Of a DNA stretch of 64,000 bases, positions 33,269 to 41,397 are shown one piece after another; the stretch's first letter is position 1, and each line of letters opens with the position of its first letter. The DNA lies in the NCBI RefSeq assembly GCF_902500225.1, contig NZ_LR722654.1, positions 124,001 to 188,000 of the forward strand. Direction: 5' to 3'. This DNA is from Buttiauxella massiliensis (GTDB taxonomy: Bacteria > Pseudomonadota > Gammaproteobacteria > Enterobacterales > Enterobacteriaceae). Position numbers and translations under genes: made by a program. The notes below the pieces were generated by a model. That model saw only the letters and a program-made list of their open reading frames with translations, did no database searches and had not been told where the DNA came from.

Positions 33269-33753
33269 ATCAACCCCACTCCCACAAAGTGACCTGCCAC
33301 AGTTGAGCTATCGCCAGAAGGTCGGCTTCCACAGCGGCTCCGGCAGCTAACAATTTTCTCGCGTAACGTTGTTTCCGATGTCACGTCGAGTAATTCCAGA
33401 AAAGCCTGGTTTGCGCGGCGTGATAATCCTTTGACCAGTAGCTCTTCTGCTTTGCTAAAGCGGCGCTCCCACTCTTCAGGGCTGATGATTTGCTGCTTCG
33501 GTACCGCAGTTGGAACATGGACAGGTGCAGGGATGGCAACTACTGGAACAGGTTCACCTGCAGCGATGGTGTAGCAGAATCGGTTATTAACGCCCGTCCT
33601 GCGGTTTATTTTTCCCTGCATTGTCAGGCGGGTAAGCGCAGAAGACACCGAGGAACGATCAACATCAGGCATGCTTTTAACGACCGCAGAGATCTGGGTG
33701 CCTGGGTTTTCACTGATGAAATTAAGGATCAAGTTTTGAATTTGCACTTTCAT
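33265..33753 (-). CDS. Winged-helix protein with PerC-like C-terminus (162 aa)
   Basis: Residues 1-65 form a winged helix (ILNFISENPGTQISAVVKSM; SSVSSALTRLTMQGKI). A Pro/Val-rich linker follows. Residues about 90-140 match PerC-type regulators (WERRFSKAEELLVKGLSRRA then a conserved REKIVSCRSRC). It is probably a transcription regulator in the early right operon. Both flanking genes overlap it by four bases. Confidence 0.75.
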   Translation of the reverse strand: MKVQIQNLILNFISENPGTQISAVVKSMPDVDRSSVSSALTRLTMQGKINRRTGVNNRFCYTIAAGEPVPVVAIPAPVHVPTAVPKQQIISPEEWERRFSKAEELLVKGLSRRANQAFLELLDVTSETTLREKIVSCRSRCGSRPSGDSSTVAGHFVGVGLI

Positions 33754-34775
33754 GCTGCTTCCCCCTGGTTTCCGCGCTGTGCCTGTTCTTTCCAGATAGC
33801 GTTCCAGCGGCTCATGGCAAACTCAGGGCGTTGATTGCGAAGATTCACCGCACCTGCGGCCTTGCAAACTCTCAAAGCGAGTTCACTTGGTTCGTTTGGC
33901 AGCAATAATCCGCGCATATATCGCCCATATTCTTCATCACGTTCTCTGGTATCGCCAACCGGAGTTTCACCAGCTTTGACCCATTTCCCATTCACATTTT
34001 CAGGGCGCCCAGCGGCATGCCACTTGGTTGCAGACTGAAGGTAGCCAGGGAATTTGGAGATCTGGAACAGCGTTACAGGGCGCAAGTATTCAGCCATCTT
34101 GATATCGTGCCCCCACTTCGCCTGGCTGTAGTCGACAACCAGATTCAAGTCTTCGAGGGAAAATTCTTCCCCCAGTCGGGCACGGATATTTTCCATCGAG
34201 GATTTGCTGACCTGGTAACGGGAGCCTGTCACGAGATTCAGGTGAGAAAGAACTTGTTTAGCTTGATCAGTAATTTCTACTTCACGGTCGGTCTGCGCAG
34301 CAGGCTGACGAGAGTCTTTTACTTCTGATGGATCTTGTTTTGATTTTACTGACGGATCCCCGCCAGATTCTGCCGGGTCAAAACCACTTTCCTCGTTCAA
34401 TTTTGACCCATCAAATTTTGATGCGACAGATTTTGACCCGTCAGTTTTTGATGTGTCAGATTCTGACAGGTGAGCAAATGCCGCCGCTTGCAATTTCGCC
34501 ACGTTAAGACGGTATACATTGGATGCATTGCGATTGCCCTTGCGACGAGCTGTGCGGGATAACCAGCCTTCAGCTTCAAGCTTTGCGACAGCAGTTCTTA
34601 CCGTACTTGCACCGGCACCAATCTGACGTGCAATGGTTTCAATGGAAGGCCAGCAAACACCCTCATCGTTACTGAAATCAGCCAGGCGAGCCATAATGGC
34701 AACACTGGACAACTTCATGCCAGACGACGCACAACCATCCCAGACATAGGAAGATAATTTAACACTCACTATCAA
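33750..34775 (-). CDS. Replication initiator, O-like (341 aa)
   Basis: The N-terminal HTH_36-type winged helix is EGVCWPSIETIARQIGAGAS then TVRTAVAKLEAEGWL. The middle (about residues 100-120) is a pentapeptide repeat encoded by 15-bp iterons. The C-terminal part (VLSHLNLVTGSRYQVSKSSM; GYLQSATKWHA) matches a conserved phage replication C-terminal domain. It would bind the origin inside its own gene and recruit host DnaB/DnaC; no separate P-like helicase loader is present, so the loader is unclear. Confidence 0.85.
   Translation of the reverse strand: MIVSVKLSSYVWDGCASSGMKLSSVAIMARLADFSNDEGVCWPSIETIARQIGAGASTVRTAVAKLEAEGWLSRTARRKGNRNASNVYRLNVAKLQAAAFAHLSESDTSKTDGSKSVASKFDGSKLNEESGFDPAESGGDPSVKSKQDPSEVKDSRQPAAQTDREVEITDQAKQVLSHLNLVTGSRYQVSKSSMENIRARLGEEFSLEDLNLVVDYSQAKWGHDIKMAEYLRPVTLFQISKFPGYLQSATKWHAAGRPENVNGKWVKAGETPVGDTRERDEEYGRYMRGLLLPNEPSELALRVCKAAGAVNLRNQRPEFAMSRWNAIWKEQAQRGNQGEAA
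34366..34473. repeat. 15-bp iterons, probable replication origin
   Basis: Five abutting units lie at 34398-34413, 34414-34428, 34429-34443, 34444-34458 and 34459-34473, consensus close to GATTTTGACCCGTCA. A diverged sixth (GATTCTGCCGGGTCA) lies at 34366-34380. They fall inside the replication gene, like lambda ori inside O. Confidence 0.8.
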
Positions 34776-35479
34776 CCCCCCATCAGTTCAGATGCGTAGC
34801 GTTCTGCTATCCACTGAACCCCTTTCGGCGTCACTCGAGTCTGCGTGAATGCATGACCAAAATCGGAAGTACCAGTTTTCACCGTAAACAGACCATCGCG
34901 TTGACGCAGGGCATGGGGCAGCAGGTTTCCCGACTGACGGAACAGCACCTTGTCACGGACCAGAGTGTCAATCATCGCCTTCTCTGGCATGTTCAGAATT
35001 TTCGCCGTTTCACGCAGGCTTTTATTGCCACCGGCTTCGACGTACTGGTTAACGAACGCAACCTTTGGCGCGTCCTGCTGAACCTTGTTTGCCAACTGTG
35101 CATTCTGCTCTGCCATATCAGCTGCCAGGCGAAGAGCTTCGGGTAAAGATTGTGGGACTGCTGTTTTGTTTTCTAACTCCTGCCATCTATCCACAAGACG
35201 AGCGGTAAATTGTGGAGATAATTGTGCAACGACTACGTAGCTGTCGCGTTTGCCAATCAGATACTCTTTGTAGGTTCGCCCGTTCTGAAGGTGGGTATAC
35301 GGCGTTGGCGTATACCCCTGAATGGCCCCAGCTGCCGCTAATCTCTCAATGGTTCGGCAAACATCAGCATGACGCGATTCAACCAGGTCGGAGATTTCTC
35401 GACTGCTCATAGTTACCAGGCCGGAAGAAAATACAGACGCCACTGTAGACGCCGCAGCGTTACTCATTTGCTGAACCAT
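34772..35479 (-). CDS. Phage antirepressor with Rha-like and KilAC domains (235 aa)
   Basis: The first ATG has GGAGGG seven bases upstream. Residues 23-95 are Rha/antirepressor-like (MSSREISDLVESRHADVCRT). Residues 115-232 are a KilAC/ANT domain (QVYVEAGG-type core: VNQYVEAGGNKSLRETAKIL; VRDKVLFRQSGNLLPHALR). Such proteins antagonise repressors or regulate the lytic switch. It lies in the pR operon between the CII-like and O-like genes. Confidence 0.88.
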   Translation of the reverse strand: MVQQMSNAAASTVASVFSSGLVTMSSREISDLVESRHADVCRTIERLAAAGAIQGYTPTPYTHLQNGRTYKEYLIGKRDSYVVVAQLSPQFTARLVDRWQELENKTAVPQSLPEALRLAADMAEQNAQLANKVQQDAPKVAFVNQYVEAGGNKSLRETAKILNMPEKAMIDTLVRDKVLFRQSGNLLPHALRQRDGLFTVKTGTSDFGHAFTQTRVTPKGVQWIAERYASELMGG

Positions 35480-35643
35480 TGCGCAGCCCTCCGGTTGAAT
35501 ACCCCCACAATCATGTAAACGCTACTGTGGTTACATGAAACCCACTGGCCACGTACCATGCATACATACCGAAACGACGGAGCGCCCGGTACCGGATGCA
35601 TCCTTAGTTGCGGTAAATGACAATTTTCGGTTAAATTGCTCAT
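35464..35643 (-). CDS. Small protein between CII-like and antirepressor genes (59 aa)
   Basis: It starts five bases after the CII-like stop (GGAG upstream) and overlaps the antirepressor start by 16 bp, so it fits an operon gene. It begins MSNLTENCHLPQLRMHPVPG and is rich in Arg, Val and aromatic residues. I know no family. Coding is supported mainly by context. Confidence 0.5.
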   Translation of the reverse strand: MSNLTENCHLPQLRMHPVPGAPSFRYVCMVRGQWVSCNHSSVYMIVGVFNRRAAQWFSK

Positions 35644-35648
35644 GCGGA

Positions 35649-36203
35649 TTATTTCTCCATACACAACGTAGAGTTTTTCGCCAAGGCGCCCGGAGCTGCA
35701 TACTCGCGGGCGTCACTCTTTTCTGGCGCACAAAAAACTCGAAATAAAAGCGTTAAATGTTCCTGCCACTTAGCCATTACCTGATAGCTGTGCTCTTCAA
35801 TCTGAGCGCGTTCCTCAGCATCAATCACACCATCCGCTGTTGCTTTACGGATGTATTGAGAGTGCTTGCCAATCCATTCGACGGATTCCATCAAACGCTG
35901 ATTTATGTCCCCATTGTCCACATCATCAACATCTGCCAATGGAACAAATACACCATTTGAGTTGCGGGCCACTGCATCCGCAATTTGGTGTGAACCACCA
36001 GCACGCTGTAGCACCATCGCCCAACCCAGTGGGAAGATCTGATCGCCTTCAGTGCGGAGACGGTTGAATAGCGAGTTTTCAGTTACACCAATCCACTCAG
36101 CAGCTTCAGCGTACCCACCAGGTAGATCGGTAATCGTCTTTTTGATTGCGGCCACCAGCCAGGTTGGCTGTTTATCTACTTTCCATTCAGGTTCATTACC
36201 CAC
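35649..36203 (-). CDS. CII/YmfL-like regulator (184 aa)
   Basis: It resembles the phage regulatory CII family that includes YmfL of e14: AAIKKTITDLPGGYAEAAEW followed by IGVTENSLFNRLRTEGDQIF. The C-terminal helical part (SVEWIGKHSQYIRKATADGV) probably oligomerises. It is the second gene of the pR operon, after Cro, where lambda has cII. Confidence 0.85.
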   Translation of the reverse strand: MGNEPEWKVDKQPTWLVAAIKKTITDLPGGYAEAAEWIGVTENSLFNRLRTEGDQIFPLGWAMVLQRAGGSHQIADAVARNSNGVFVPLADVDDVDNGDINQRLMESVEWIGKHSQYIRKATADGVIDAEERAQIEEHSYQVMAKWQEHLTLLFRVFCAPEKSDAREYAAPGALAKNSTLCMEK

Positions 36204-36231
36204 TGTTCACTCCTTATTTCTGTGGTTACTG

Positions 36232-36429
36232 TCAAGCAGCTGATTCGTTAGTCTTCAGGTAAAGAGAAGCGTCGTACTTCAACTTTCCTTTGGTAATCCG
36301 TTCAATAACGAAGGCTTGCTTTTCTGGTATCACCTCACCCCATCGACAGACTGCAGGGTGGGAAATATTCAAAGCATTCGCGGTCTTGGAAATACCACCG
36401 AAGTGCTTTACAACGACTTTCTTGAGCAT
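36232..36429 (-). CDS. Cro-like repressor, YdaS type (65 aa)
   Basis: The ATG at 36429 has AAGGAG at the right distance; the frame runs upstream into the operator region but would not be transcribed there. The HTH is VVKHFGGISKTANALNISHP then AVCRWGEVIPEKQAF, as in YdaS/Cro-type proteins. It is divergent from the CI gene and would shut off repressor synthesis in lytic growth. Confidence 0.9.
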   Translation of the reverse strand: MLKKVVVKHFGGISKTANALNISHPAVCRWGEVIPEKQAFVIERITKGKLKYDASLYLKTNESAA

Positions 36430-36457
36430 TTGATTCTCCTTAGTTCGACCGTTTAAA

Positions 36458-36521
36458 GGTAACAAAAGGTACATTAAATAGCAAACAACAGTTACTCCAA
36501 AAGGATGTAACATTAGTTACA
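36458..36521. promoter_or_regulatory. OR-type operators between cro and cI
   Basis: GGTAAC-AAAA-GGTACA (36458-36473) and the perfect palindrome TGTAAC-ATTA-GTTACA (36506-36521) share the consensus of the OL sites at 37.25-37.30 kb. The second overlaps the cI start codon. A weak leftward pR (TTGGAG, 16 bp, TTTAAT) can be placed between them. A third operator was not resolved. Confidence 0.75.
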
Positions 36522-37180
36522 TGAAAACAGAAATGAAAGACCGAATTAGATCCCGGCGCGTCCAGCTGGAAATAACTCAACTAGCACTGGCAAAGAAGCT
36601 AGGTGTTAGCCGTGTTTCTGTGACTAAGTGGGAAGCAGGAACAACCAAACCAGACGGTGAGAATCTCCATCAACTAGCCATAGCGTTATCCACTACGCCA
36701 GAGTGGCTCCTCTATGGAGAGGGAGATCAGGGACAAGATGACATTCGAGTCACACCCTATTTCAAAGCACCTGTTTCTGTTCCTATTATTTCTGCTGTCC
36801 AGGCGGGCCATTGGACAGAAAGCTATGCTTGCTCAAGGTTAACTGATGTGATTTCGTGGACTCAAACGACGGCTGATGTAAGTGATGAGGTATTTGGGCT
36901 GGTTGTTCGTGGAGAGTCGATGACGAATCCCAATGGCTTACCGTCCATTCCAGAAGGTTCAATAGTTATTGTTGAACCAAACTATGGGCAGCTAGATAAT
37001 TTATACGGAAAGATAGTGGTTGCAGTGCTAGATGGCTCATCAGAAGCAACTGTGAAAAAATTAGTATGGGATGGCCCCTATTCTTATTTAATGCCCCTAA
37101 ACCCTGCCTTCAAGCCAATTCCAATTGATGGCAACTGCCGAATAATAGGGAAAGTTGTTCAAATAACACAAAATATCTAA
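36521..37180 (+). CDS. CI-type prophage repressor with S24 autocleavage domain (219 aa)
   Basis: The N-terminal HTH is TQLALAKKLGVSRVSVTKWE (about residues 19-38). The C-terminal LexA-like half has the Ala-Gly cleavage site in SAVQAGHW, the Ser in VVRGESMTNP and the Lys in EATVKKLV, so RecA-stimulated self-cleavage and SOS induction are expected. The start codon overlaps an operator, so the message may be leaderless, as from lambda pRM, or subject to direct self-repression. Confidence 0.95.
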   Translation: MKTEMKDRIRSRRVQLEITQLALAKKLGVSRVSVTKWEAGTTKPDGENLHQLAIALSTTPEWLLYGEGDQGQDDIRVTPYFKAPVSVPIISAVQAGHWTESYACSRLTDVISWTQTTADVSDEVFGLVVRGESMTNPNGLPSIPEGSIVIVEPNYGQLDNLYGKIVVAVLDGSSEATVKKLVWDGPYSYLMPLNPAFKPIPIDGNCRIIGKVVQITQNI

Positions 37181-37203
37181 CTCCCTGTAACTTTAAGCCA
37201 AAA

Positions 37204-37233
37204 GAAAGCCAGCAAACAATTGTTGGCTTTTTT
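37204..37233 (+). terminator. Intrinsic terminator of cI
   Basis: Arms AAAGCCAGCAA and TTGTTGGCTTT (one G-U pair) around ACAA, followed by TTTT. It ends the repressor message just before OL. Confidence 0.85.
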
Positions 37234-37245
37234 TACGCCCATCAA

Positions 37246-37298
37246 GGTAACAATAGGTACATTTCGCTCTTGACCAAAAAGGTAACTAAAGGTACATT
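37246..37298 (+). promoter_or_regulatory. pL promoter with two operators
   Basis: TTGACC (37270-37275) and TACATT (37293-37298) are 17 bp apart. Operator GGTAAC-AATA-GGTACA (37246-37261) lies just upstream and GGTAAC-TAAA-GGTACA (37281-37296) covers the spacer and -10. Both match the operator by cro, so CI should silence the rightward early operon. Confidence 0.85.
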
Positions 37299-37914
37299 CA
37301 TCTCAACCATAGCGAACAGGCAGGACGCCCAAGAAGTAGCGCCGGTGGCATATGGAAAACCGGATGATTCGTACAAAACATGGCGAAAGCCGAAAGACTT
37401 GAAGGCGTTTTTCTCAGGTTACGCGCTAAAGCATAGCGGGGAGAACCTGGGGCGGAGAGCAACCCCCGCGATTCAGGACATGATTGCCTGAGCATACCAA
37501 CAAGCCGTCTTGCAGCGTAACTGCACTTTACATCTACCCCGGCGAGGTGGCGCCGCTAAACCGGGGTGGATGAATCGTAAAAACAGGTCGCCTGATCCCC
37601 GTTAACGGATTTCACAACGATGAGAGCATTGACGAGCAAGGTTTAATGTCCGGTTCGATTCCAGACACCACGATTCAGTGGCAATGGGCAGAGAAAAAGT
37701 CCGTTCAATTCGGACACCGGCAGTGCTCTCTTCGTTGTGGTGAATGCGGCTCAGCGCTCGCGATGAAAGGCAAAACATCAAGTCATTATCGGTATAGGTC
37801 ATCGCTGGATGGTTTGCCGCCAGACAGCACCGGGAGGCACCCGGCACCACAACCTAATCGTGTGTATGGAGATTTCTAACTGGCAGTTGCAGCTGCCATT
37901 ACGAGGGTAAAACG
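37299..37914 (+). other. Long structured leader of the pL operon
   Basis: About 600 bp between pL and the first clear gene. A strong stem is CATCTACCCCGG (37531-37542) with CCGGGGTGGATG (37561-37572), 18-nt loop. Small frames at 37345-37491 and 37646-37879 lack convincing starts or families. No N-like antiterminator is recognised. An antitermination or attenuation role is possible. Confidence 0.5.
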
Positions 37915-38286
37915 ATGAGCAATGACCGCATGACTGTAGTGCCCGACTTCCTGGGAGAACTGGATGCTGGCGTATTCATGAATAAGATCGCCGCCTCACT
38001 CAATACCACTGCACTCGGCACGCTGAATAACGGCGGAAAAGGCAAAGTGGTTCTGACTTTTGATATTGAACGCATGGGTAACTCTGTCGAAGAGAAGCGC
38101 GTCAAAATCAAGCACAAATTGCAGTACACCACCCCTACTCCACGCGGCAAGGCGACGGAAGAAGACACCACCGAAACCCCTATGTGGGTTAACCGTGGAG
38201 GCAAGCTCACCATCTTGCAGGAAGACCAGGGGCAACTCTTCGGGATCAACGGCGCTACTGACGGAAAGCTTAAAGCGACTCAGTGA
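37915..38286 (+). CDS. YfdP-like early phage protein (123 aa)
   Basis: It lies directly before the YfdQ and YfdR homologues, as yfdP does in the KplE1 prophage. It has a beta-rich core (GKGKVVLTFDIERMGNSVEE; KIKHKLQYTTPTPRGK). The start has GAGGGT upstream. Its activity is not known. Confidence 0.75.
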   Translation: MSNDRMTVVPDFLGELDAGVFMNKIAASLNTTALGTLNNGGKGKVVLTFDIERMGNSVEEKRVKIKHKLQYTTPTPRGKATEEDTTETPMWVNRGGKLTILQEDQGQLFGINGATDGKLKATQ

Positions 38287-38345
38287 ACCGCGACTGACTA
38301 ATTCACTGCCATTACTTCTACCAATTAATTTATAAGGAATTTTGT

Positions 38346-39173
38346 ATGTCTCAATTAGACGGCGGCGCTATCCAGCAAGTAAAAGACCTGGTCCTTTCTG
38401 GTTATCACCTTGGTGATATTGGTGGCCTTGCCTGCCCTACCGCCATGCTGCCAAAAGACGTAAGCGTAGAAAGCCTGGAGCGCTTTGGCTTTACACGCTT
38501 CCGCTTCCGTGGCGCTATGGATACGACCAGCATCGATGACTTTGTTCGTTACTCTGTTGGTTATGCCAGTGCTGAAGAACCGGCACGCTGCTTTATTGAT
38601 GCGCAAAACATGAGTGCCCGCTCTGTCTTCAATATCGGCACACTCGACAATCCAGGCCACGCCGATAACGTTTCAACCATCAAGCTGAAACAAACAGCTC
38701 CGTTCCGCGCACTGCTGGCTATTGATGGCGACCGCCTGAGCCAGAAGCAAATCGCTGAATGGCTGGAAGACTGGAGTGACTACCTGACTGCGTTCGATGC
38801 TGACGGTAAGACAATGTCGATCGCCCAGGCCGCGCAGGCTGTTCGCCGTATCACAATTCAGCAGGCAACTCAGGCTGACCATGAAGACGGTGATTTCACC
38901 GGTAAAAAGTCCCTGATGCAAAGCATTGAAGCCAGCAGCAAAGATGTTATGCCTGTGGCCTTTGAGTTCAAATGTGTCCCGTATGAAGGCCTGGGTGAAC
39001 GTGCCTTCAGCATGCGTAATAGCCTACTGAAAAGCAGCGAGCCATGTTTCGTGCTGCGTATCGTCCAACTGGAAGCCCAGGAAGAAGCTATCGCTAATGA
39101 ATTCCGTGACCTGCTGATCGGCAAGTTCAACGAGAAACCAGTCGATACCTTTATCGGTAACTTCAAAGCGTAA
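38346..39173 (+). CDS. YfdQ-like DUF2303 protein (275 aa)
   Basis: It matches DUF2303 in length and motifs: VSVESLERFGFTRFRFRGAM, RCFIDAQNMSARSVFNIGTL, NEFRDLLIGKFNEKPVDTFI. AAGGAA precedes the ATG. The family is widespread in early phage operons; the role is unknown, perhaps in DNA metabolism. Confidence 0.88.
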   Translation: MSQLDGGAIQQVKDLVLSGYHLGDIGGLACPTAMLPKDVSVESLERFGFTRFRFRGAMDTTSIDDFVRYSVGYASAEEPARCFIDAQNMSARSVFNIGTLDNPGHADNVSTIKLKQTAPFRALLAIDGDRLSQKQIAEWLEDWSDYLTAFDADGKTMSIAQAAQAVRRITIQQATQADHEDGDFTGKKSLMQSIEASSKDVMPVAFEFKCVPYEGLGERAFSMRNSLLKSSEPCFVLRIVQLEAQEEAIANEFRDLLIGKFNEKPVDTFIGNFKA

Positions 39174-39309
39174 TTGCTCTGCCTTAATTGCCCTGCACCA
39201 TGGGGCAATTAGTGAAGCGTAATTCCTTTTTTAATCGCCACCTGGCGAGGGATTCGTGCAACCAAAATCAACCGCAGATGCAGCTGCGAATATATGGAGA
39301 AATATACCG

Positions 39310-39852
39310 ATGAGTTTTATACAGACGTTATCCGGCAAGCATTTTCATTATACCAATGCCACCGTTGACGATATCGAGATTGAAGATATCGCCACCGCGT
39401 TATCGCATATTTGCCGCTTCACTGGCCATTTACCTGAGTTCTATTCCGTGGCTCAACACTCCGTATTGTGCAGCCAGTTGGTACCGCCTGAATTCGCATT
39501 TGAAGCGTTGATGCATGATGCGGCTGAGGCATATTGCCAGGACATTCCCGCACCACTTAAAGCCCTGCTGCCAGACTACCAACGGATCGAAACTTTCGTA
39601 GACGGCCTTATTCGCTTTAAGTACGAATTGCCGCTAATGCAATCTGCTGTTGTGAAATATGCCGACCTGACAATGCTGGCTACCGAACGCCGGGATCTGG
39701 ACATTGATGACGGTACCAAATGGCCTGTACTTGAGGGTATCCCTACCAGCGACATGATCCAGATTGTGCCACTGCGTCCTGGACAGGCTTTTGGATTGTT
39801 CATGACCCGCTTCAACGAACTGATGGAGCTTCGCACATGCACCAGCATCTGA
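39310..39852 (+). CDS. YfdR-like HD-domain phosphohydrolase (180 aa)
   Basis: The ATG at 39310 has GGAG upstream; an in-frame ATG-like start at 39256 adds 18 non-conserved residues. HD-type metal ligands are seen as YSVAQHSVLC (His), ALMHDAAEAY (His-Asp) and a later Asp in VKYADLTML. Such YfdR/YfbR-type proteins hydrolyse nucleotides. It may shift nucleotide pools during infection. Confidence 0.87.
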   Translation: MSFIQTLSGKHFHYTNATVDDIEIEDIATALSHICRFTGHLPEFYSVAQHSVLCSQLVPPEFAFEALMHDAAEAYCQDIPAPLKALLPDYQRIETFVDGLIRFKYELPLMQSAVVKYADLTMLATERRDLDIDDGTKWPVLEGIPTSDMIQIVPLRPGQAFGLFMTRFNELMELRTCTSI

Positions 39853-40034
39853 AAGTAAAAGACCTGGTCGCCGCTGCGTATGCTGCCGCCCCAACCCTGC
39901 CACCAGCAGAAGCCAAATTAATGCGTGAAGTTGCAACCAGACTTGATGTGACCTTTATTGCCCTAAGTGAATCTTTGGATCAACGAGTCACCCTTATGGC
40001 AGAGAACGAAATACTTCGCGGGGTAAATCAATGA
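39837..40034 (+). CDS. Small early phage protein (65 aa)
   Basis: It overlaps both neighbours (16 bp and 4 bp), which supports translation. It is helical, Ala-rich at the start (LVAAAYAAAPTLPPAEAKLM) with a likely coiled coil at the end (SLDQRVTLMAENEIL). Family unknown. Confidence 0.65.
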   Translation: MHQHLKVKDLVAAAYAAAPTLPPAEAKLMREVATRLDVTFIALSESLDQRVTLMAENEILRGVNQ

Positions 40035-40669
40035 CAACTCACTACCTGAAACAATGCCGTCCTGACGCAGAAGAAACCGCATATTTCTGGAAGTTATATC
40101 ACGCTGCACAACGTGTAGAAGATCGCTGGTGTCGTAATACCGTGCCTGAAATTGCCGAAGCGCTTGCTTACTGTTCAGAGCTGTCACGCGAACAGAAGCT
40201 GTTCCTGCTGCGTGCATGGCAAGTATTAGTAGACGGCAAAGGCAGATTTGATCGGTTCATGGGGGCGTTTGATACTTACGTTCACAACGTGCAGGACCCT
40301 AACGATAATTGTGTTGCCTACAAGCCGGAGCTTAAACGGCATATCGAAAAAGGATATTTATTCAATACCGTGGAGGAAGCCTATAACGAAGCCAGACAGC
40401 GCATAGCGGAGCTGGAGCAACAACTCATTAAGCCCCTTCCAATCGGTGAATTGCTACAGCGTCTGGAAGACCAGACAGGTGATCCATGGAGTGAGAAATA
40501 TCTTGAACCCCGCCAGCTTTGCGTGAAGCTGCCAGATACGAACAGCAAAGCATTCTGGAGTGGAATCGGTAAGACAGAACAATTCCACCCAGAAACCTAT
40601 AAGCGCTGGGTGAAAGAAGCTATAGAGCGTGCTGGTACTATCGCCGGATTAAAAATAGAAGTGAAATAG
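40031..40669 (+). CDS. Early phage protein of unknown function (212 aa)
   Basis: Translationally coupled to the previous gene (ATGA). It is soluble, with a central coiled segment (EEAYNEARQRIAELEQQLI) and a C-terminal basic part. No enzymatic motif is recognised. It is in the pL operon between the HD-domain gene and the exonuclease. Confidence 0.7.
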   Translation: MTTHYLKQCRPDAEETAYFWKLYHAAQRVEDRWCRNTVPEIAEALAYCSELSREQKLFLLRAWQVLVDGKGRFDRFMGAFDTYVHNVQDPNDNCVAYKPELKRHIEKGYLFNTVEEAYNEARQRIAELEQQLIKPLPIGELLQRLEDQTGDPWSEKYLEPRQLCVKLPDTNSKAFWSGIGKTEQFHPETYKRWVKEAIERAGTIAGLKIEVK

Positions 40670-40708
40670 CTCTTTTATGAGCTAAATATTAAAAATGAAA
40701 GATTAAAA

Positions 40709-40755
40709 GGCCATTAATGACCCATAAAAATAGAAATAGGTTATTAATGGTCTAT
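40709..40755 (+). repeat. Inverted repeat before the exonuclease gene
   Basis: GGCCATTAATGACC and GGTTATTAATGGTC can pair at 12 of 14 positions around an A-rich 19-nt loop. It lies in an AT-rich intergenic region 31 bp before the exonuclease start, so it may be a binding site or an mRNA hairpin. Confidence 0.45.
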
Positions 40756-40786
40756 TTTATTAATAATTAGGAAAATAAGGTCATAT

Positions 40787-41359
40787 ATGAACCATTTGAT
40801 GATTGATTTAGAAACCATGGGTAATAAGCCCACCGCACCTATCGTCTCCATCGGGGCTGTATTCTTTGATCCGCAGAGCGGGAAGTTTGGCGAGGAATTT
40901 TACACAGCGGTACAACTCGAAAGCGCAATGGCTCAGGGGGCGCAACCAGATGGAGGTACCATCATCTGGTGGATGAAGCAAAGTACAGAAGCAAGAGCAG
41001 CCATTTGCGCAGATGATGCAATGCCTATCTCGGCAGCACTCTCAGAACTAAGCCATTTCATTAATCGTCATGCCGATAACCCTAAATACCTGAAAGTCTG
41101 GGGTAATGGCGCCAGCTTTGACAATGTCATTCTGCGTAGTGCTTACGAACGCGCTGGACATGTGACCCCATGGAAATTCTGGAATGATCAGGATGTCCGG
41201 ACAATTGTCGATCTCGGTCGCGCTGTTGGATTTGACCCTAAACGCGATATGCCATTTGACGGCGATATGCATAACGCGCTGGCCGATGCTAAACATCAGG
41301 CTAAATATGTGTCTGCTATCTGGCAGAAATTAGTACCAACCACCAGCACCGAATTGTAA
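40787..41359 (+). CDS. DEDDh-type 3'-5' exonuclease (190 aa)
   Basis: The acidic motifs are MIDLETMGN (Asp7, Glu9), the Asp in WGNGASFDNVIL and HNALADAKHQ (His and Asp near residue 167). Length and layout match the phage exonuclease family often called exodeoxyribonuclease VIII-like or 3'-5' exoribonuclease. It probably acts in DNA or RNA processing early in infection. Confidence 0.88.
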   Translation: MNHLMIDLETMGNKPTAPIVSIGAVFFDPQSGKFGEEFYTAVQLESAMAQGAQPDGGTIIWWMKQSTEARAAICADDAMPISAALSELSHFINRHADNPKYLKVWGNGASFDNVILRSAYERAGHVTPWKFWNDQDVRTIVDLGRAVGFDPKRDMPFDGDMHNALADAKHQAKYVSAIWQKLVPTTSTEL

Positions 41360-41397
41360 ACCTTCCCGGTTGCAGCCGGGATGTATGGAGAAAATTT

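Noticed and set aside
34366-34473. Short tandem repeats as a possible CRISPR array
   Set aside because: Units are 15 bp and abutting without spacers, and lie inside the replication gene; they are iterons.
37270-37491. 73-codon frame starting with TTG after CI
   Set aside because: The start coincides with the pL -35 element, so it would not be on the transcript; no good internal start.
37652-37662. GGTTCGATTCC, like a tRNA T-arm
   Set aside because: No acceptor stem, D-arm or anticodon arm can be fitted around it, and the T stem has a mismatch.
37646-37879. 77-codon frame in the pL leader
   Set aside because: No ribosome site and no recognisable family; composition looks non-coding.
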